NCBI GenBank assembly: GCA_965262455.1
Contig: CBDHFH010000003.1
Coordinates: 434,001 to 498,000 of the forward strand
Length of the DNA stretch: 64,000 nucleotides
Direction: 5' to 3'
DNA from: UBA1858 sp965262455
GTDB lineage: Bacteria > Pseudomonadota > Gammaproteobacteria > UBA4575
Under the pieces are notes generated by a model. It made no database searches and was not told the origin of the DNA. It saw nothing but the letters and a program-made list of their open reading frames with translations. Shown piece by piece: positions 26,231-35,509 of the stretch. The position numbers were made by a program, and so were the translations under genes. Each line of letters starts with the position of its first letter. Position 1 is the stretch's first letter.

Positions 26231-27564
26231 ATACTGAAAAAATTCTCGTCGTAGACGATGAGCCAGACATCTGTGGTCTCGTCAGCGATATCTTGTCTGA
26301 CGAGGGCTATCAAGTGAGCGCTGCAGAAACTGCCGCGAGTGCTAGACAACAGATTAATCAATCTGAGTATGATTTGGTGTTACTTGATATTTGGATGCCG
26401 GACGAAGATGGCATCACATTATTAAAGGACTGGAAAGATAACAAAGCACTTCACTGTCCTGTAGTGATGATGTCTGGACATGGTACTGTGGAAACAGCAG
26501 TAGAAGCGACCCGTTTAGGTGCCTATGGCTTTGTAGAAAAACCATTGACGACGGCAAAATTAATTCAAACTATTCGTAAAGCACTTGATAGCCGTCAACA
26601 AGAGGAAGACAGCAGCACTATATTTACCCGCGTAAATAAAAACTATATTACGCCTATTGGCAGTAGTGACGTTATGCAGAAACTCTTGGAGATATGTGAT
26701 CGATGTTCTGAAATAAATTCTAATTTGTTAATTGCCGGTGAAGAAGGCACGGGACGCTACACTATCGCAAGATATATTCATGAGAGCAGTGAAAGAAAAA
26801 CAAACCCTTTCATTTATGTTAAAAGTGAACAGTTCGAATTAGAAAGAGTCGATGAGTCAGCCTGGTCTAAACTAAAAACAGAGTTAATTGACTCAATAAA
26901 ACTGGCACAAGATGGATCTATATTTTTCCAGAATATTGATCAAATTAATTCTGTCGTGCAGAAGAGGCTGATTGATTTATTGCAACAATTAGCTGCTGTG
27001 CAAGTGTTTAAACGATTTAATGTCAAAGTAATGGCCTCTATTTCTATGCAAGCCACCGCAGAGGCCGTCAATAAATTACATTCGTCCTTATTAATGACGC
27101 GTATAAGTGTCCCTGCCTTGCGTAATCATATTGAAGATATTCCTGAGTTAGTTAATTTTATTATCGATGGTTTCTGTGCAAGTGATAACTATACCTATCG
27201 AAAATGTTCTATCGCAGCACAAAATGCTTTTTTGCATTATGAGTGGCCACGTAATATCAAAGAGTTGAAAACAATTATCCAAGACTTATTAGTCACTGGT
27301 AACAGTGAGGAAATTACTGTAGACGATGTTAAGCAAGCACTGGCTGCACAACAAGATAGTCGAACTGAAAATACCATTGTAGAAAATTTACTGGATTTGC
27401 CCCTTAGGGAAGCACGCGAAGCATTTGAAAAACAATATTTAATGCATCAACTAAAGAGAGTTAATGGCAGCGTCAGCAAGTTGGCCGAGTTGGTGGGTAT
27501 GGAGAGAACTCATTTATATCGCAAGCTGCGTTCTTTAGGTATCGGTTCAAAAGATAACAGTTAA
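26227..27564 (+). CDS. ntrX: NtrX-type response regulator with degenerate AAA+ domain
   Basis: A 445-residue protein with a GTG start. The receiver domain is intact (D10, D11, phospho-acceptor D54, S83, K105), and the C-terminal Fis-type helix-turn-helix is intact (GSVSKLAELVGMERTHLYRKL). The central AAA+ domain is not: the Walker A site reads GEEGTGRYT with R177 for lysine, the segment that should hold GAFTGA is missing, the Walker B position reads IFFQNID in place of LFLDE, and the usual FREDLYYRL arginine segment reads LHSSLLMTR. It should still bind DNA and be phosphorylated by NtrY, but is unlikely to hydrolyse ATP or activate sigma54. Confidence 0.9.
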   Translation: MNTEKILVVDDEPDICGLVSDILSDEGYQVSAAETAASARQQINQSEYDLVLLDIWMPDEDGITLLKDWKDNKALHCPVVMMSGHGTVETAVEATRLGAYGFVEKPLTTAKLIQTIRKALDSRQQEEDSSTIFTRVNKNYITPIGSSDVMQKLLEICDRCSEINSNLLIAGEEGTGRYTIARYIHESSERKTNPFIYVKSEQFELERVDESAWSKLKTELIDSIKLAQDGSIFFQNIDQINSVVQKRLIDLLQQLAAVQVFKRFNVKVMASISMQATAEAVNKLHSSLLMTRISVPALRNHIEDIPELVNFIIDGFCASDNYTYRKCSIAAQNAFLHYEWPRNIKELKTIIQDLLVTGNSEEITVDDVKQALAAQQDSRTENTIVENLLDLPLREAREAFEKQYLMHQLKRVNGSVSKLAELVGMERTHLYRKLRSLGIGSKDNS

Positions 27565-27623
27565 ATAGACTCTGTTTGTTAATAATAAGAATACAATTCA
27601 GCAATATCACAAGCTAGATAACA

Positions 27624-28997
27624 ATGAAAATTATTATTTTAGGTGCTGGTCAGGTGGGAGGGTCATTAGCATTAAGTTTAGCCAATGAGTCCAATGACAT
27701 AACTTTGGTGGACAGTAACCCAGATGTGTTGCGTGAAATCCAAGACCGCGCAGATTTACAGACAATAGTAGGTCATGCCTCCTACCCAAACATTCTAGAG
27801 CAGGCAGGCGCTCGTGATGCAAATATGATTGTTGCGTTAACTAATAGTGATGAAACTAATATGGTAGCTTGCCAGGTCGCCTATACACTTTTCCATACGC
27901 CGACTAAAATCGCACGCGTTCGTACTGCTGATTATTTAGAGTATAAAGATTTGTTCGTTCAGGAAGCCTTGCCCATTGATGTATTAATCAGTCCTGAGAT
28001 GTTGGTTTCTCGCTATGTACAAAATCTTATTGAGCATCCAGGGGCACTTCAGGTATTAAATTTCGCTAATGGCAAAGTTCAGTTAGTTGCAATAAAAGTT
28101 AATGACAACAGTAATATTATTGGACGCGCAGTAACGAAGTTATTTGACGGTATGAAAACCATGGATGCATCAATTGTTGCGATGTATCGTGATCAAGATG
28201 CAATTAGCATTGATGATAATACCACTGTGCAAGCGGGCGATGATTTGTTTTTTGTCGCGCCGACTGCGCAAGCAAAAAATATCACTACTATGTTACAAGG
28301 CTTGGATAAGCCTAATCGTCGCGTGTTAATCGCTGGTGGTGGAAATATTGGTTCTCAGTTAGCCCAAATTCTAGAAGGACATTTTCGCGTTAAATTAATT
28401 GAACGGGATTCTGTTCGTTCACAATACTTATGTGAAATGCTGGATAAAACCATTGTATTGCACGGTGATGCGGCGGATGAAAATATGCTACTGGATGAAA
28501 ATATTGATAGCGTCGATGTATTTTGCGCACTGACCAATGATGACGAGGCAAATATCCTTTCAGCCATGCTAGCTAAACGACTAGGCGCACGAAAAACGAT
28601 GTCTCTTATCAATCGCCCCAGTTATGTCGAGTTAGTTGAAAGTGGCATGATAGATATTGCTATATCACCACAACAAGTAACTATTGGTGCGTTGCTGGCA
28701 CATATTCGGCGTGGCGATGTTGTTGCAGTGCATTCTCTGCGCAAAGGTTCTGCAGAAGCTATCGAGGCGGTGGCACATGGCGACGAGAACACATCCAAAG
28801 TGGTTGGGCGTAAAATCTCAGAAATGAAACTACCTAAAAGTGCTGCAATTGGGGCCATTGTGCGTAACGATGAAGTGTTAATTGCCAGTCATGACTTGGT
28901 AATTGAGTCAGAAGATCATGTAATTATGTTTCTTGCAGATAAACATAAAATTAATGATGTCGAACGTTTGTTCCAGGTTAGTGCGACATTTGTTTAG
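27624..28997 (+). CDS. trkA: Trk potassium uptake regulatory protein TrkA
   Basis: A 457-residue peripheral protein with two RCK units. The first begins KIIILGAGQVGGSLA and the second RVLIAGGGNIGSQLA near residue 233. Each has the Rossmann glycine motif and acidic NAD/ATP-binding end, and each is followed by a TrkA-C domain. TrkA gates the TrkH channel in response to nucleotides. It lies directly upstream of trkH (15 bp). In pseudomonads trkA follows rsmB; here it follows ntrX. Confidence 0.94.
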   Translation: MKIIILGAGQVGGSLALSLANESNDITLVDSNPDVLREIQDRADLQTIVGHASYPNILEQAGARDANMIVALTNSDETNMVACQVAYTLFHTPTKIARVRTADYLEYKDLFVQEALPIDVLISPEMLVSRYVQNLIEHPGALQVLNFANGKVQLVAIKVNDNSNIIGRAVTKLFDGMKTMDASIVAMYRDQDAISIDDNTTVQAGDDLFFVAPTAQAKNITTMLQGLDKPNRRVLIAGGGNIGSQLAQILEGHFRVKLIERDSVRSQYLCEMLDKTIVLHGDAADENMLLDENIDSVDVFCALTNDDEANILSAMLAKRLGARKTMSLINRPSYVELVESGMIDIAISPQQVTIGALLAHIRRGDVVAVHSLRKGSAEAIEAVAHGDENTSKVVGRKISEMKLPKSAAIGAIVRNDEVLIASHDLVIESEDHVIMFLADKHKINDVERLFQVSATFV

Positions 28998-29012
28998 ACA
29001 CAGTCTCTAGTC

Positions 29013-30467
29013 ATGCAACGTAAAGTCATCCAGAGGATATTTGGTCAATTGCTCATGGTGTTTAGTGTCACCATGATCCCGCCTATGTTAGTTGGTTTAT
29101 ATTATGGTGAGACAGATGCATTTAATAGTTTTGGTGAAGCCTTTCTTGCCTCGTTAATTACCGGTTTCTTAATTTGGGTGCCGTACTATAAACATCATGC
29201 TGATCTGCGTTTACGCGATGGTTTTATTATTGTTGTATTGTTTTGGACAGTGCTGGGTGTTTTTGGTGCTTTGCCATTTCTATTATCAGATGCAGTGAAT
29301 ATTTCATTGATCGATAGTTTGTTTGAATCCATTTCAGGCCTGACCACCACAGGCGCGACAGTCGTTTCTCAACTGGATACATTGCCCTACTCAATTTTAT
29401 TTTACCGTCAGCAACTCCAGTGGTTAGGCGGTATGGGTATCATTGTGTTAGCTGTAGCCATACTACCTATGTTAGGTGTGGGTGGTATGCAACTATATCG
29501 TGCTGAAACTCCTGGACCAGTTAAAGACAGTAAGTTAACGCCTAGAATCACCGAAACGGCAAAAGCACTCTGGTACATCTATGTCTCTTTAACAGCATTA
29601 TGTGCATTTGCTTACTGGGCTGCAGGCATGAGTGTATTTGATGCCGTCAGTCATAGCTTTTCTACGATAGCGATTGGTGGGTTTTCTACCCATGACTTAA
29701 ATATGCAGTATTTCAACAGCACAACGATCGAATGGGTCGCGGTGTTATTTATGTTGGTATCTGGGGCAAACTTTGGTTTGCATTTTATTGTATGGCGAAA
29801 TCGTTCCATGCTTTATTACTGGCGAGATGCTGAATTCAAAATGTATCTGTCGATACTGACACTAGGATGTTTAATTACGTTTAGTGTCTTGTATATGCAA
29901 TATACGGATTCCGAATTGTTTGCTGTGGTGACTAAATCAGTATTTCAAGTCGTTTCAATGGGAACAACTACCGGCTTTACTTCTGAACAGTTTTCACTAT
30001 GGCCCACCTTACTACCAGTCATGTTAGTCATAATGAGTTTTATTGGTGGCTGTGCAGGTTCAACTGGTGGGGGAATGAAAGTAATACGTATTCTGTTGCT
30101 GTTCAAACAGGGTGCTCGTGAAATTATGCGATTAATTCATCCTAATGCCCAATTTGCTGTAAAGCTAGGTAAAAAACCGGTTGATAATCGTATCATCGAA
30201 GCCGTCTGGGGATTCTTGTCTGCCTACATTGCAGTATTTGTCGTGATGCTCTTATTGTTGTTAGCCACGGGGCTGGATCAAGTAACGGCGTTTTCTGCGG
30301 TAGCGGCTACGTTAAACAATCTAGGTCCGGGGCTAGGTGAAGTTGCACAAAATTACGCAAGTATCAATACGTTTAGCAAAGCCGTGTTATGTGTGGGAAT
30401 GTTGCTGGGCCGATTAGAAATTTTTACCTTACTTGTCATATTTACCCCTGTTTTTTGGCAACGATAG
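29013..30467 (+). CDS. trkH: Trk potassium transporter membrane subunit TrkH
   Basis: A 484-residue membrane protein of the TrkH/KtrB superfamily, which forms the K+ pore. Selectivity-filter-like loops are visible in each of the four repeats: SGLTTTGATV, IAIGGFST, GTTTGFT and AATLNNLGPGLG. The GGCAGSTGGGMK intramembrane segment is also clear. Co-transcribed with trkA. It is followed 6 bp later by a methyltransferase gene. Confidence 0.94.
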   Translation: MQRKVIQRIFGQLLMVFSVTMIPPMLVGLYYGETDAFNSFGEAFLASLITGFLIWVPYYKHHADLRLRDGFIIVVLFWTVLGVFGALPFLLSDAVNISLIDSLFESISGLTTTGATVVSQLDTLPYSILFYRQQLQWLGGMGIIVLAVAILPMLGVGGMQLYRAETPGPVKDSKLTPRITETAKALWYIYVSLTALCAFAYWAAGMSVFDAVSHSFSTIAIGGFSTHDLNMQYFNSTTIEWVAVLFMLVSGANFGLHFIVWRNRSMLYYWRDAEFKMYLSILTLGCLITFSVLYMQYTDSELFAVVTKSVFQVVSMGTTTGFTSEQFSLWPTLLPVMLVIMSFIGGCAGSTGGGMKVIRILLLFKQGAREIMRLIHPNAQFAVKLGKKPVDNRIIEAVWGFLSAYIAVFVVMLLLLLATGLDQVTAFSAVAATLNNLGPGLGEVAQNYASINTFSKAVLCVGMLLGRLEIFTLLVIFTPVFWQR

Positions 30468-30473
30468 ATTTTT

Positions 30474-31058
30474 ATGTCATCTGCGGCCAAGTGGGATGCA
30501 ATCTACGCACAACAATATTGTTCCGGATCTGCTAGTGACGTGCTCAGTGAAAACTTACACTTGTTGCCAACTTCAGGTATCGCATTGGACCTGGCGTGTG
30601 GTTTGGGTGGGAATGCTATTCAATTAGCCAGACATGGACTAAGCGTCCATGCCTGGGATGTGTCACAAATTGCATTAGACAAAATCAATCAGTATTCGCA
30701 TAAGCATGGCTTAAACATAAACACAACTCAACGAGATGTAGAAAGCTGCCCGCCAGATACAAATGCTTTTGATATTGTGACGATATCAAATTTTTTATAC
30801 AGGCCAATTTTTAAAAGTATCATCTCAAGTTTAAAAGTGAATGGGCTGTTGTTTTACCAAACATTCACTGCAGAGAAAGCCACACTCGCAGGACCAACTA
30901 ATCCTGACTACTTGCTCAATAGGGGTGAACTGTTATCCGTCTGCAAGGATATGGATATTCTGGTGTATCGTGAAGAAAGTTTACAAGGGGATTTAGCAAC
31001 AGGATGGCGAAACCAAGCAATGATTGTTGCAAGAAACGCTGTTAATAAAAGTGAATAA
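30474..31058 (+). CDS. Class I SAM-dependent methyltransferase
   Basis: A 194-residue protein with the SAM-binding motif I ALDLACGLGGNAIQLA near residue 37, an acidic residue after strand 2 (VHAWDVSQIAL), and motif-like FDIVTISNFLYRP and LLFYQTF. The shape resembles TehB/Methyltransf_11 proteins. The substrate is unknown. It lies 6 bp after trkH, so it may be co-transcribed, but I know of no functional link to potassium uptake. It is convergent with the acyltransferase gene. Confidence 0.8.
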   Translation: MSSAAKWDAIYAQQYCSGSASDVLSENLHLLPTSGIALDLACGLGGNAIQLARHGLSVHAWDVSQIALDKINQYSHKHGLNINTTQRDVESCPPDTNAFDIVTISNFLYRPIFKSIISSLKVNGLLFYQTFTAEKATLAGPTNPDYLLNRGELLSVCKDMDILVYREESLQGDLATGWRNQAMIVARNAVNKSE

Positions 31059-31091
31059 AATCTATAGCCTGTTATGCATTAAACGATTGTG

Positions 31092-31964
31092 TTAATAAGG
31101 GTAAGTGTCTCCTGGGGCGGGTCGTTTAAAGCGCTTATAGCCCCACAGGTACTGTTCAGGAGAGGTGTTAATAAAACCCTCAATAGTTTGGTTTAATGCG
31201 CGTGTTGCATGATCAATATTGTCATCAAATATTTCTTGCGGTGCGACATGATAATAGGCGTTATATTTTATTTGCTGCTGTTGTTTGCGTAATGCATAAC
31301 AAAACACGACAGGGCATTTTAATTTATTTGCTAACTTGCAAACCAGTGTACTGGTATAACATTTGCGATTGAAGAAACGTGAGTACACACCGCCATTACC
31401 TTCGGGAACCTGGTCTGGCAGAATACCAATACAGCCACCAGACTTAATATGTTTAATCATAGTTTTGACATTGAGTTCATCAGTACTAATTACTTTTCCT
31501 CCAGTGCTCTCACGTCCCTGTTGAGATAACTGATTAACATAGTCTGATTTTGGTGGCGTATATAAAATTAATAAATTACTATTTGCTGCGGTTAATAAGC
31601 CAATAAATTCCCAAGAACCAAAGTGAGGGGTCACAAAGATTGTGCCTAAATTTTTGTCTCTGGCAGCATCTAACAGGTGTTTATTTTCAATGTGAGCTAG
31701 TAAATTATTAAGTACTTGTTGTGGATGTCGCCATAACCAAAAACATTCGATTAACGTCTTGCCGTTTTCTGTTAAGGAATATTTTAACAATCGCTTTTTT
31801 TCATGTGTAGAAAGAGCCGGGAAGCATAAATCAATATTTACTTGAGTGATGTGACGATTACGGTTATTAAAAAGAAATAACAATATACCAAGAAAATGGC
31901 CTATGTATAGATGGTTTTTCAAGGATAGCAATGACACCAGGCGTATGACGACTTTGGTTAGCAT
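31092..31964 (-). CDS. Lipid A late acyltransferase (LpxL/HtrB family)
   Basis: A 290-residue inner-membrane acyltransferase that adds a secondary acyl chain to lipid A from acyl-ACP. Seen are the catalytic HxxxxE in PHFGSWEF, ILPDQVPEGNGGVYSRFF corresponding to the family's DQ...GV..PFF motif, and a C-terminal YLWGYKRFKRP segment typical of LpxL/LpxM. An N-terminal hydrophobic helix anchors it. Which acyl position it uses cannot be told. A single copy is seen in this window. Confidence 0.87.
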   Translation of the reverse strand: MLTKVVIRLVSLLSLKNHLYIGHFLGILLFLFNNRNRHITQVNIDLCFPALSTHEKKRLLKYSLTENGKTLIECFWLWRHPQQVLNNLLAHIENKHLLDAARDKNLGTIFVTPHFGSWEFIGLLTAANSNLLILYTPPKSDYVNQLSQQGRESTGGKVISTDELNVKTMIKHIKSGGCIGILPDQVPEGNGGVYSRFFNRKCYTSTLVCKLANKLKCPVVFCYALRKQQQQIKYNAYYHVAPQEIFDDNIDHATRALNQTIEGFINTSPEQYLWGYKRFKRPAPGDTYPY

Positions 31965-31995
31965 AACAGTTAAGCGATATTGTTATGATGTGTGC

Positions 31996-32745
31996 TCAAG
32001 CATTTGAAGGGTCGTGCGTGTTGTCTCTGTCTATTAAGGGGCGCATTGCAGATAGTAAGCTTTTATACACACCAGGGTTGTTCTTTTCTTCATTGTTGAG
32101 TAGCTGCTTGAAATAATATCGTTGAGTAGGCATGTCAAAACATGCCGGGCAATTTTCAGGGATAACGGGCAATTCAGCACTTTCAGCAAAAGCGTGTGTT
32201 TGGCGTTCACGTACATAAATGAGGGGTCTGATGACTCTTAAGTCGCCCGCATCAATAACATAATTGGCTTTCATGGTATTTAACTTACCACCATGAAATG
32301 CTGACATAAGAAAGCTTTCTGCTAAGTCATCTAGATGCTGTGCCAGAGCGATGACATTATAACGATGACTTCTGGCAGTGCTATAGATAATGCCACGTTT
32401 CATACGCGAACAAAAAGAGCAAAATGATTTGTTATCCATGTGTTTATCAGCTAACTGCAGAATCGGTTCTGACTGATAAAAGTATGGCAGGTCTAAGGAG
32501 TGCAAATAGGGTTTTAGAGGAGATGGGTCAAACGCTTCTGATTGAGGGTCCACCGTTACTACTCCGATATCAAAACTAATCGGTGCATGCTTTTTTAGAT
32601 GTAATAGAATATGTAACAAGCTTAATGAATCTTTACCGCCCGAAAGACCAAGTAATACTCGGTCGTTGTTCTGGATCATCTTGTAGTCAGCTATCGCTTT
32701 TCCTGCAAGGTGTAATAATGATTTGGGGGGTTTGCTATATTGCAT
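31996..32745 (-). CDS. TtcA-family tRNA thiolation enzyme
   Basis: About 249 residues from the ATG at 32745; a GTG at 32754 is also in frame. It is a PP-loop ATPase (LSGGKDSLSLLHIL) with a CxxC pair (CSFCSRMKRG) and a second pair near the C-terminus (NCPACFDMPTQR). TtcA thiolates C32 of certain tRNAs using an Fe-S cluster. It is shorter than E. coli TtcA (311), and its second motif reads CPACFDMPTQR instead of the E. coli CNLCGSQPNLQR type, so it may be a TtcA paralogue with another tRNA target. Confidence 0.8.
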   Translation of the reverse strand: MQYSKPPKSLLHLAGKAIADYKMIQNNDRVLLGLSGGKDSLSLLHILLHLKKHAPISFDIGVVTVDPQSEAFDPSPLKPYLHSLDLPYFYQSEPILQLADKHMDNKSFCSFCSRMKRGIIYSTARSHRYNVIALAQHLDDLAESFLMSAFHGGKLNTMKANYVIDAGDLRVIRPLIYVRERQTHAFAESAELPVIPENCPACFDMPTQRYYFKQLLNNEEKNNPGVYKSLLSAMRPLIDRDNTHDPSNA

Positions 32746-32772
32746 GACTACCACTGAAGAAATGTTTTATAA

Positions 32773-33723
32773 ATGTTAACACTTTATCCTGAGATATCCT
32801 CTTACAAAGAATTTTATTTACCGGTTACTGATGGGCATCAACTATGGGTGGCAGAGTTTGGCAATCCTGATGGTTTGCCGGTAGTGTTTCTGCACGGTGG
32901 CCCTGGGGCGGGTTGCGAGCGTTATCATCCCCGTTTTTTTGATCCTGACAAGTATCGCATAATTTTGTTTGATCAACGTGGTGCAGGACGTTCAACGCCT
33001 CATGCCAATTTAACTGCTAATACAACACAACATTTAATTTCAGATGTTGAAACAATTCGTCTGAATTTAGACATTAAGCAATGGGTTGTATTTGGAGGTT
33101 CTTGGGGTTCTACCTTAGGGTTAGCGTATGCTGAGTCTTATCCGCACAATGTACTAGGCTTAGTCCTGCGAGGAATTTTTCTTTGCCGGGATAAAGATAT
33201 ATCGTGGCTTTATCAGTTCGGCGCTAGTGAAGTGTTCCCTGATTATTGGGAAAACTATGTCAGTGTGATCCCAAATAATGAACGCGAGAATATGGTCGCG
33301 GCATACTATCAACGGCTAACTGATGATGATCCTCAAGTGTGCCTGGAAGCTGCTCGTGAATGGTCAATCTGGGAAGGAAGGACGTCAACTTTGCAACCAA
33401 AAGAATCGGTGACGGCGCATTTTGGTAATGATCAGGTCGCTTTAAGCCTGGCCAGAATAGAGTGCCACTATTTCATGCATCATTCATTTTTGGCGCCAAA
33501 TCAATTACTCTATGAGGCAAATAAATTAACTGATATTCCAGGCTACATAGTGCACGGACGCTATGATTTAGTTTGCCCTGTTCGTCAAGCACATGAGCTG
33601 CATCAAGCGTGGCCACAAGCCAAATATTATATTGCACCCAAGAGTGGGCATTCGGCGACCGAGCCTGAAATTGTTAGCGCCTTAGTCAGCGCTACTGATG
33701 AGCTTGCGCAACAATATTCATGA
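32773..33723 (+). CDS. pip: Proline iminopeptidase (alpha/beta hydrolase)
   Basis: A 316-residue S33 peptidase that removes N-terminal proline. Seen are the oxyanion HGGPGAGC, FDQRGAGRSTPHA, the nucleophile elbow GGSWGSTLGLAYA, HGRYDLVCP carrying the catalytic Asp and SGHSATEP carrying the His. The length is typical. The stop overlaps the start of dtd (ATGA), so the two are translationally coupled. It is divergent from the TtcA-like gene. Confidence 0.93.
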   Translation: MLTLYPEISSYKEFYLPVTDGHQLWVAEFGNPDGLPVVFLHGGPGAGCERYHPRFFDPDKYRIILFDQRGAGRSTPHANLTANTTQHLISDVETIRLNLDIKQWVVFGGSWGSTLGLAYAESYPHNVLGLVLRGIFLCRDKDISWLYQFGASEVFPDYWENYVSVIPNNERENMVAAYYQRLTDDDPQVCLEAAREWSIWEGRTSTLQPKESVTAHFGNDQVALSLARIECHYFMHHSFLAPNQLLYEANKLTDIPGYIVHGRYDLVCPVRQAHELHQAWPQAKYYIAPKSGHSATEPEIVSALVSATDELAQQYS

Positions 33724-34157
33724 TTGCCCTGATTCAACGCGTGTCCAGTGGTAGAGTTGATGTCAATGAAACATGCATAGCAAGCATTCAGCGTGGGATA
33801 GTGGCGTTAGTAGCAGTACAAAAGCATGATACGTCTGACACCATCCAACGATTACTCACTCGCGTGTTAAATTTTCGGATATTCCGAGACCATAATGATA
33901 AAATGAACCTAAGCCTGCTAGATGTACAGGGTGGTTTAATCTTGGTTCCTCAATTTACTTTAGTGGCAGATACAAAAAGAGGCAATCGCCCAAGCTTCAG
34001 TGATAATGTCACTGCTGAGATAGGGCAGAAATATTTTCATCAATTAGTTGCCCTCGCTCAGCAGCAATATTCGAGAGTACAATGTGGGCAGTTCGGGGCA
34101 GATATGCAAGTAAGTTTGACTAATGATGGTCCTGTGACTTTCTGGCTAGAAGTATAA
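33720..34157 (+). CDS. dtd: D-aminoacyl-tRNA deacylase, signature Ser replaced by Pro
   Basis: A 145-residue DTD enzyme that hydrolyses D-aminoacyl-tRNA. The N-terminus MIALIQRVSSGRV, NFRIFRD, DTKRGNRPSF and the C-terminal NDGPVTFWLEV (the Gly-cisPro motif) are all present. The other family signature, normally SQFTL, reads PQFTL here because of a CCT codon. Its start overlaps the pip stop by 4 bp. Function is likely, but this substitution in the active-site motif is unusual. Confidence 0.9.
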   Translation: MIALIQRVSSGRVDVNETCIASIQRGIVALVAVQKHDTSDTIQRLLTRVLNFRIFRDHNDKMNLSLLDVQGGLILVPQFTLVADTKRGNRPSFSDNVTAEIGQKYFHQLVALAQQQYSRVQCGQFGADMQVSLTNDGPVTFWLEV

Positions 34158-34200
34158 TTTATCTCTACAATTCAAGATTATTGATTAATATTTATTTTTT

Positions 34201-34794
34201 ATGTCGACGCGTAACGCCAAAATTGAACGTAATACCCTAGAGACACAAATCTCAGTGCAGCTGGATATCGATGGTAGTGGGCAGGGAAACATTGATACAG
34301 GGATCGCTTTTCTTGACCACATGCTAGATCAAGTGCTACGTCATGGGCAGTTTGATATCACCATTGAGGCAAAAGGTGATTTGCATATTGATGATCACCA
34401 CACTGTTGAAGATACAGGCATTACGCTTGGACAAGCCTTCCACAAGGCAATGGGCAATAAAAAAGGAGTGCGACGTTACGGACATGCCTACGTGCCACTC
34501 GATGAGTCGCTGTCACGCGTGGTCGTCGATTTTTCTGGTCGTCCAGGCTTGTTTTATTATGCCGACTATCCACGTGCGCGGATTGGTGATTTTGATGTTG
34601 ATTTGATTGTTGAGTTTTTACAGGGATTTGTAAATCATGCACAAGTCACCCTTCATGTTGATAATCTTCGTGGCAGTAATGCACACCATATTGCTGAGAC
34701 AATTTTTAAAGCACTAGGTCGTGCGCTTCGTGTCGCCTGTGAAATGGACCCACGTATGGCTGACCAATTACCCTCGACTAAAGGAGCCTTGTAA
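34201..34794 (+). CDS. hisB: Imidazoleglycerol-phosphate dehydratase
   Basis: A 197-residue monofunctional HisB (no phosphatase domain). It dehydrates imidazole glycerol phosphate. The manganese-binding histidine motifs are intact: FLDHML, DDHHTVEDTGI, and the second set HHIAE. First gene of a plus-strand hisBHAF-E array, 57 bp ahead of hisH. hisG, hisD and hisC are not in the window. Confidence 0.96.
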   Translation: MSTRNAKIERNTLETQISVQLDIDGSGQGNIDTGIAFLDHMLDQVLRHGQFDITIEAKGDLHIDDHHTVEDTGITLGQAFHKAMGNKKGVRRYGHAYVPLDESLSRVVVDFSGRPGLFYYADYPRARIGDFDVDLIVEFLQGFVNHAQVTLHVDNLRGSNAHHIAETIFKALGRALRVACEMDPRMADQLPSTKGAL

Positions 34795-34851
34795 CGCGAT
34801 AGTGCGTTAATGCCTTAGCAATTTTTTGTTCTGCGTTAAATTTCTTTCGAT

Positions 34852-35496
34852 ATGGAAAAAGTTGTCATCGTCGACTACGGAATGAGTAATCTTCATTCTG
34901 TCTTTAGTGCGCTAAAAGAGGTGTCTGCAGATGCTCACGACATCCAGATTAGCCAAGACATCAGTATCATTGATGCGGCCGATCGAATTGTATTTCCTGG
35001 GCAAGGTGCGGCTAAAGATTGTATGCAGCACATCGTTTCTCTTGGCTTGGTTGAGTCATTGCGAAAGGCGGCCAGTGAAAAGCCTTTCTTAGGTATCTGC
35101 ATGGGTATGCAAGTGCTGCTAGATCATAGTGACGAAAATGATGGCGTTGAGTGTTTGGGTTTGATTCATGGTCAGGTGAATGCATTTTCAACTGAGTTTC
35201 AACAGGCTGGCATCGAGGGACTTAAGATTCCCCATATGGGCTGGAATACAATTCACCAAAGTATCGATCATCCAGTCTGGTCAAATATCGAACAAGACAG
35301 CTATTTTTACTTCGTGCATAGTTATTTTACTCGTTTGACAGATCCAACTCAGGCGGCTGGCAGAACCGACTATGGGATTGAATTTTCATCTGTGCTGGCA
35401 GATGGTAAGGTATTTGCTATGCAATGCCACCCTGAAAAAAGTGCAGATAATGGCTTACAATTATTAACCAATTTCCTAAAATGGAACGGAAGCTGA
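34852..35496 (+). CDS. hisH: Imidazole glycerol phosphate synthase, glutaminase subunit
   Basis: A 214-residue class I glutamine amidotransferase. It supplies ammonia to HisF. The catalytic Cys lies in GICMGMQVLL and the His-Glu pair in CHPEKS. The oxyanion region PGQGAA is present. HisH acts as a dimer with HisF, which is encoded two genes downstream in the same operon. Confidence 0.96.
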   Translation: MEKVVIVDYGMSNLHSVFSALKEVSADAHDIQISQDISIIDAADRIVFPGQGAAKDCMQHIVSLGLVESLRKAASEKPFLGICMGMQVLLDHSDENDGVECLGLIHGQVNAFSTEFQQAGIEGLKIPHMGWNTIHQSIDHPVWSNIEQDSYFYFVHSYFTRLTDPTQAAGRTDYGIEFSSVLADGKVFAMQCHPEKSADNGLQLLTNFLKWNGS

Positions 35497-35509
35497 GTAA
35501 CTCTTTTTT

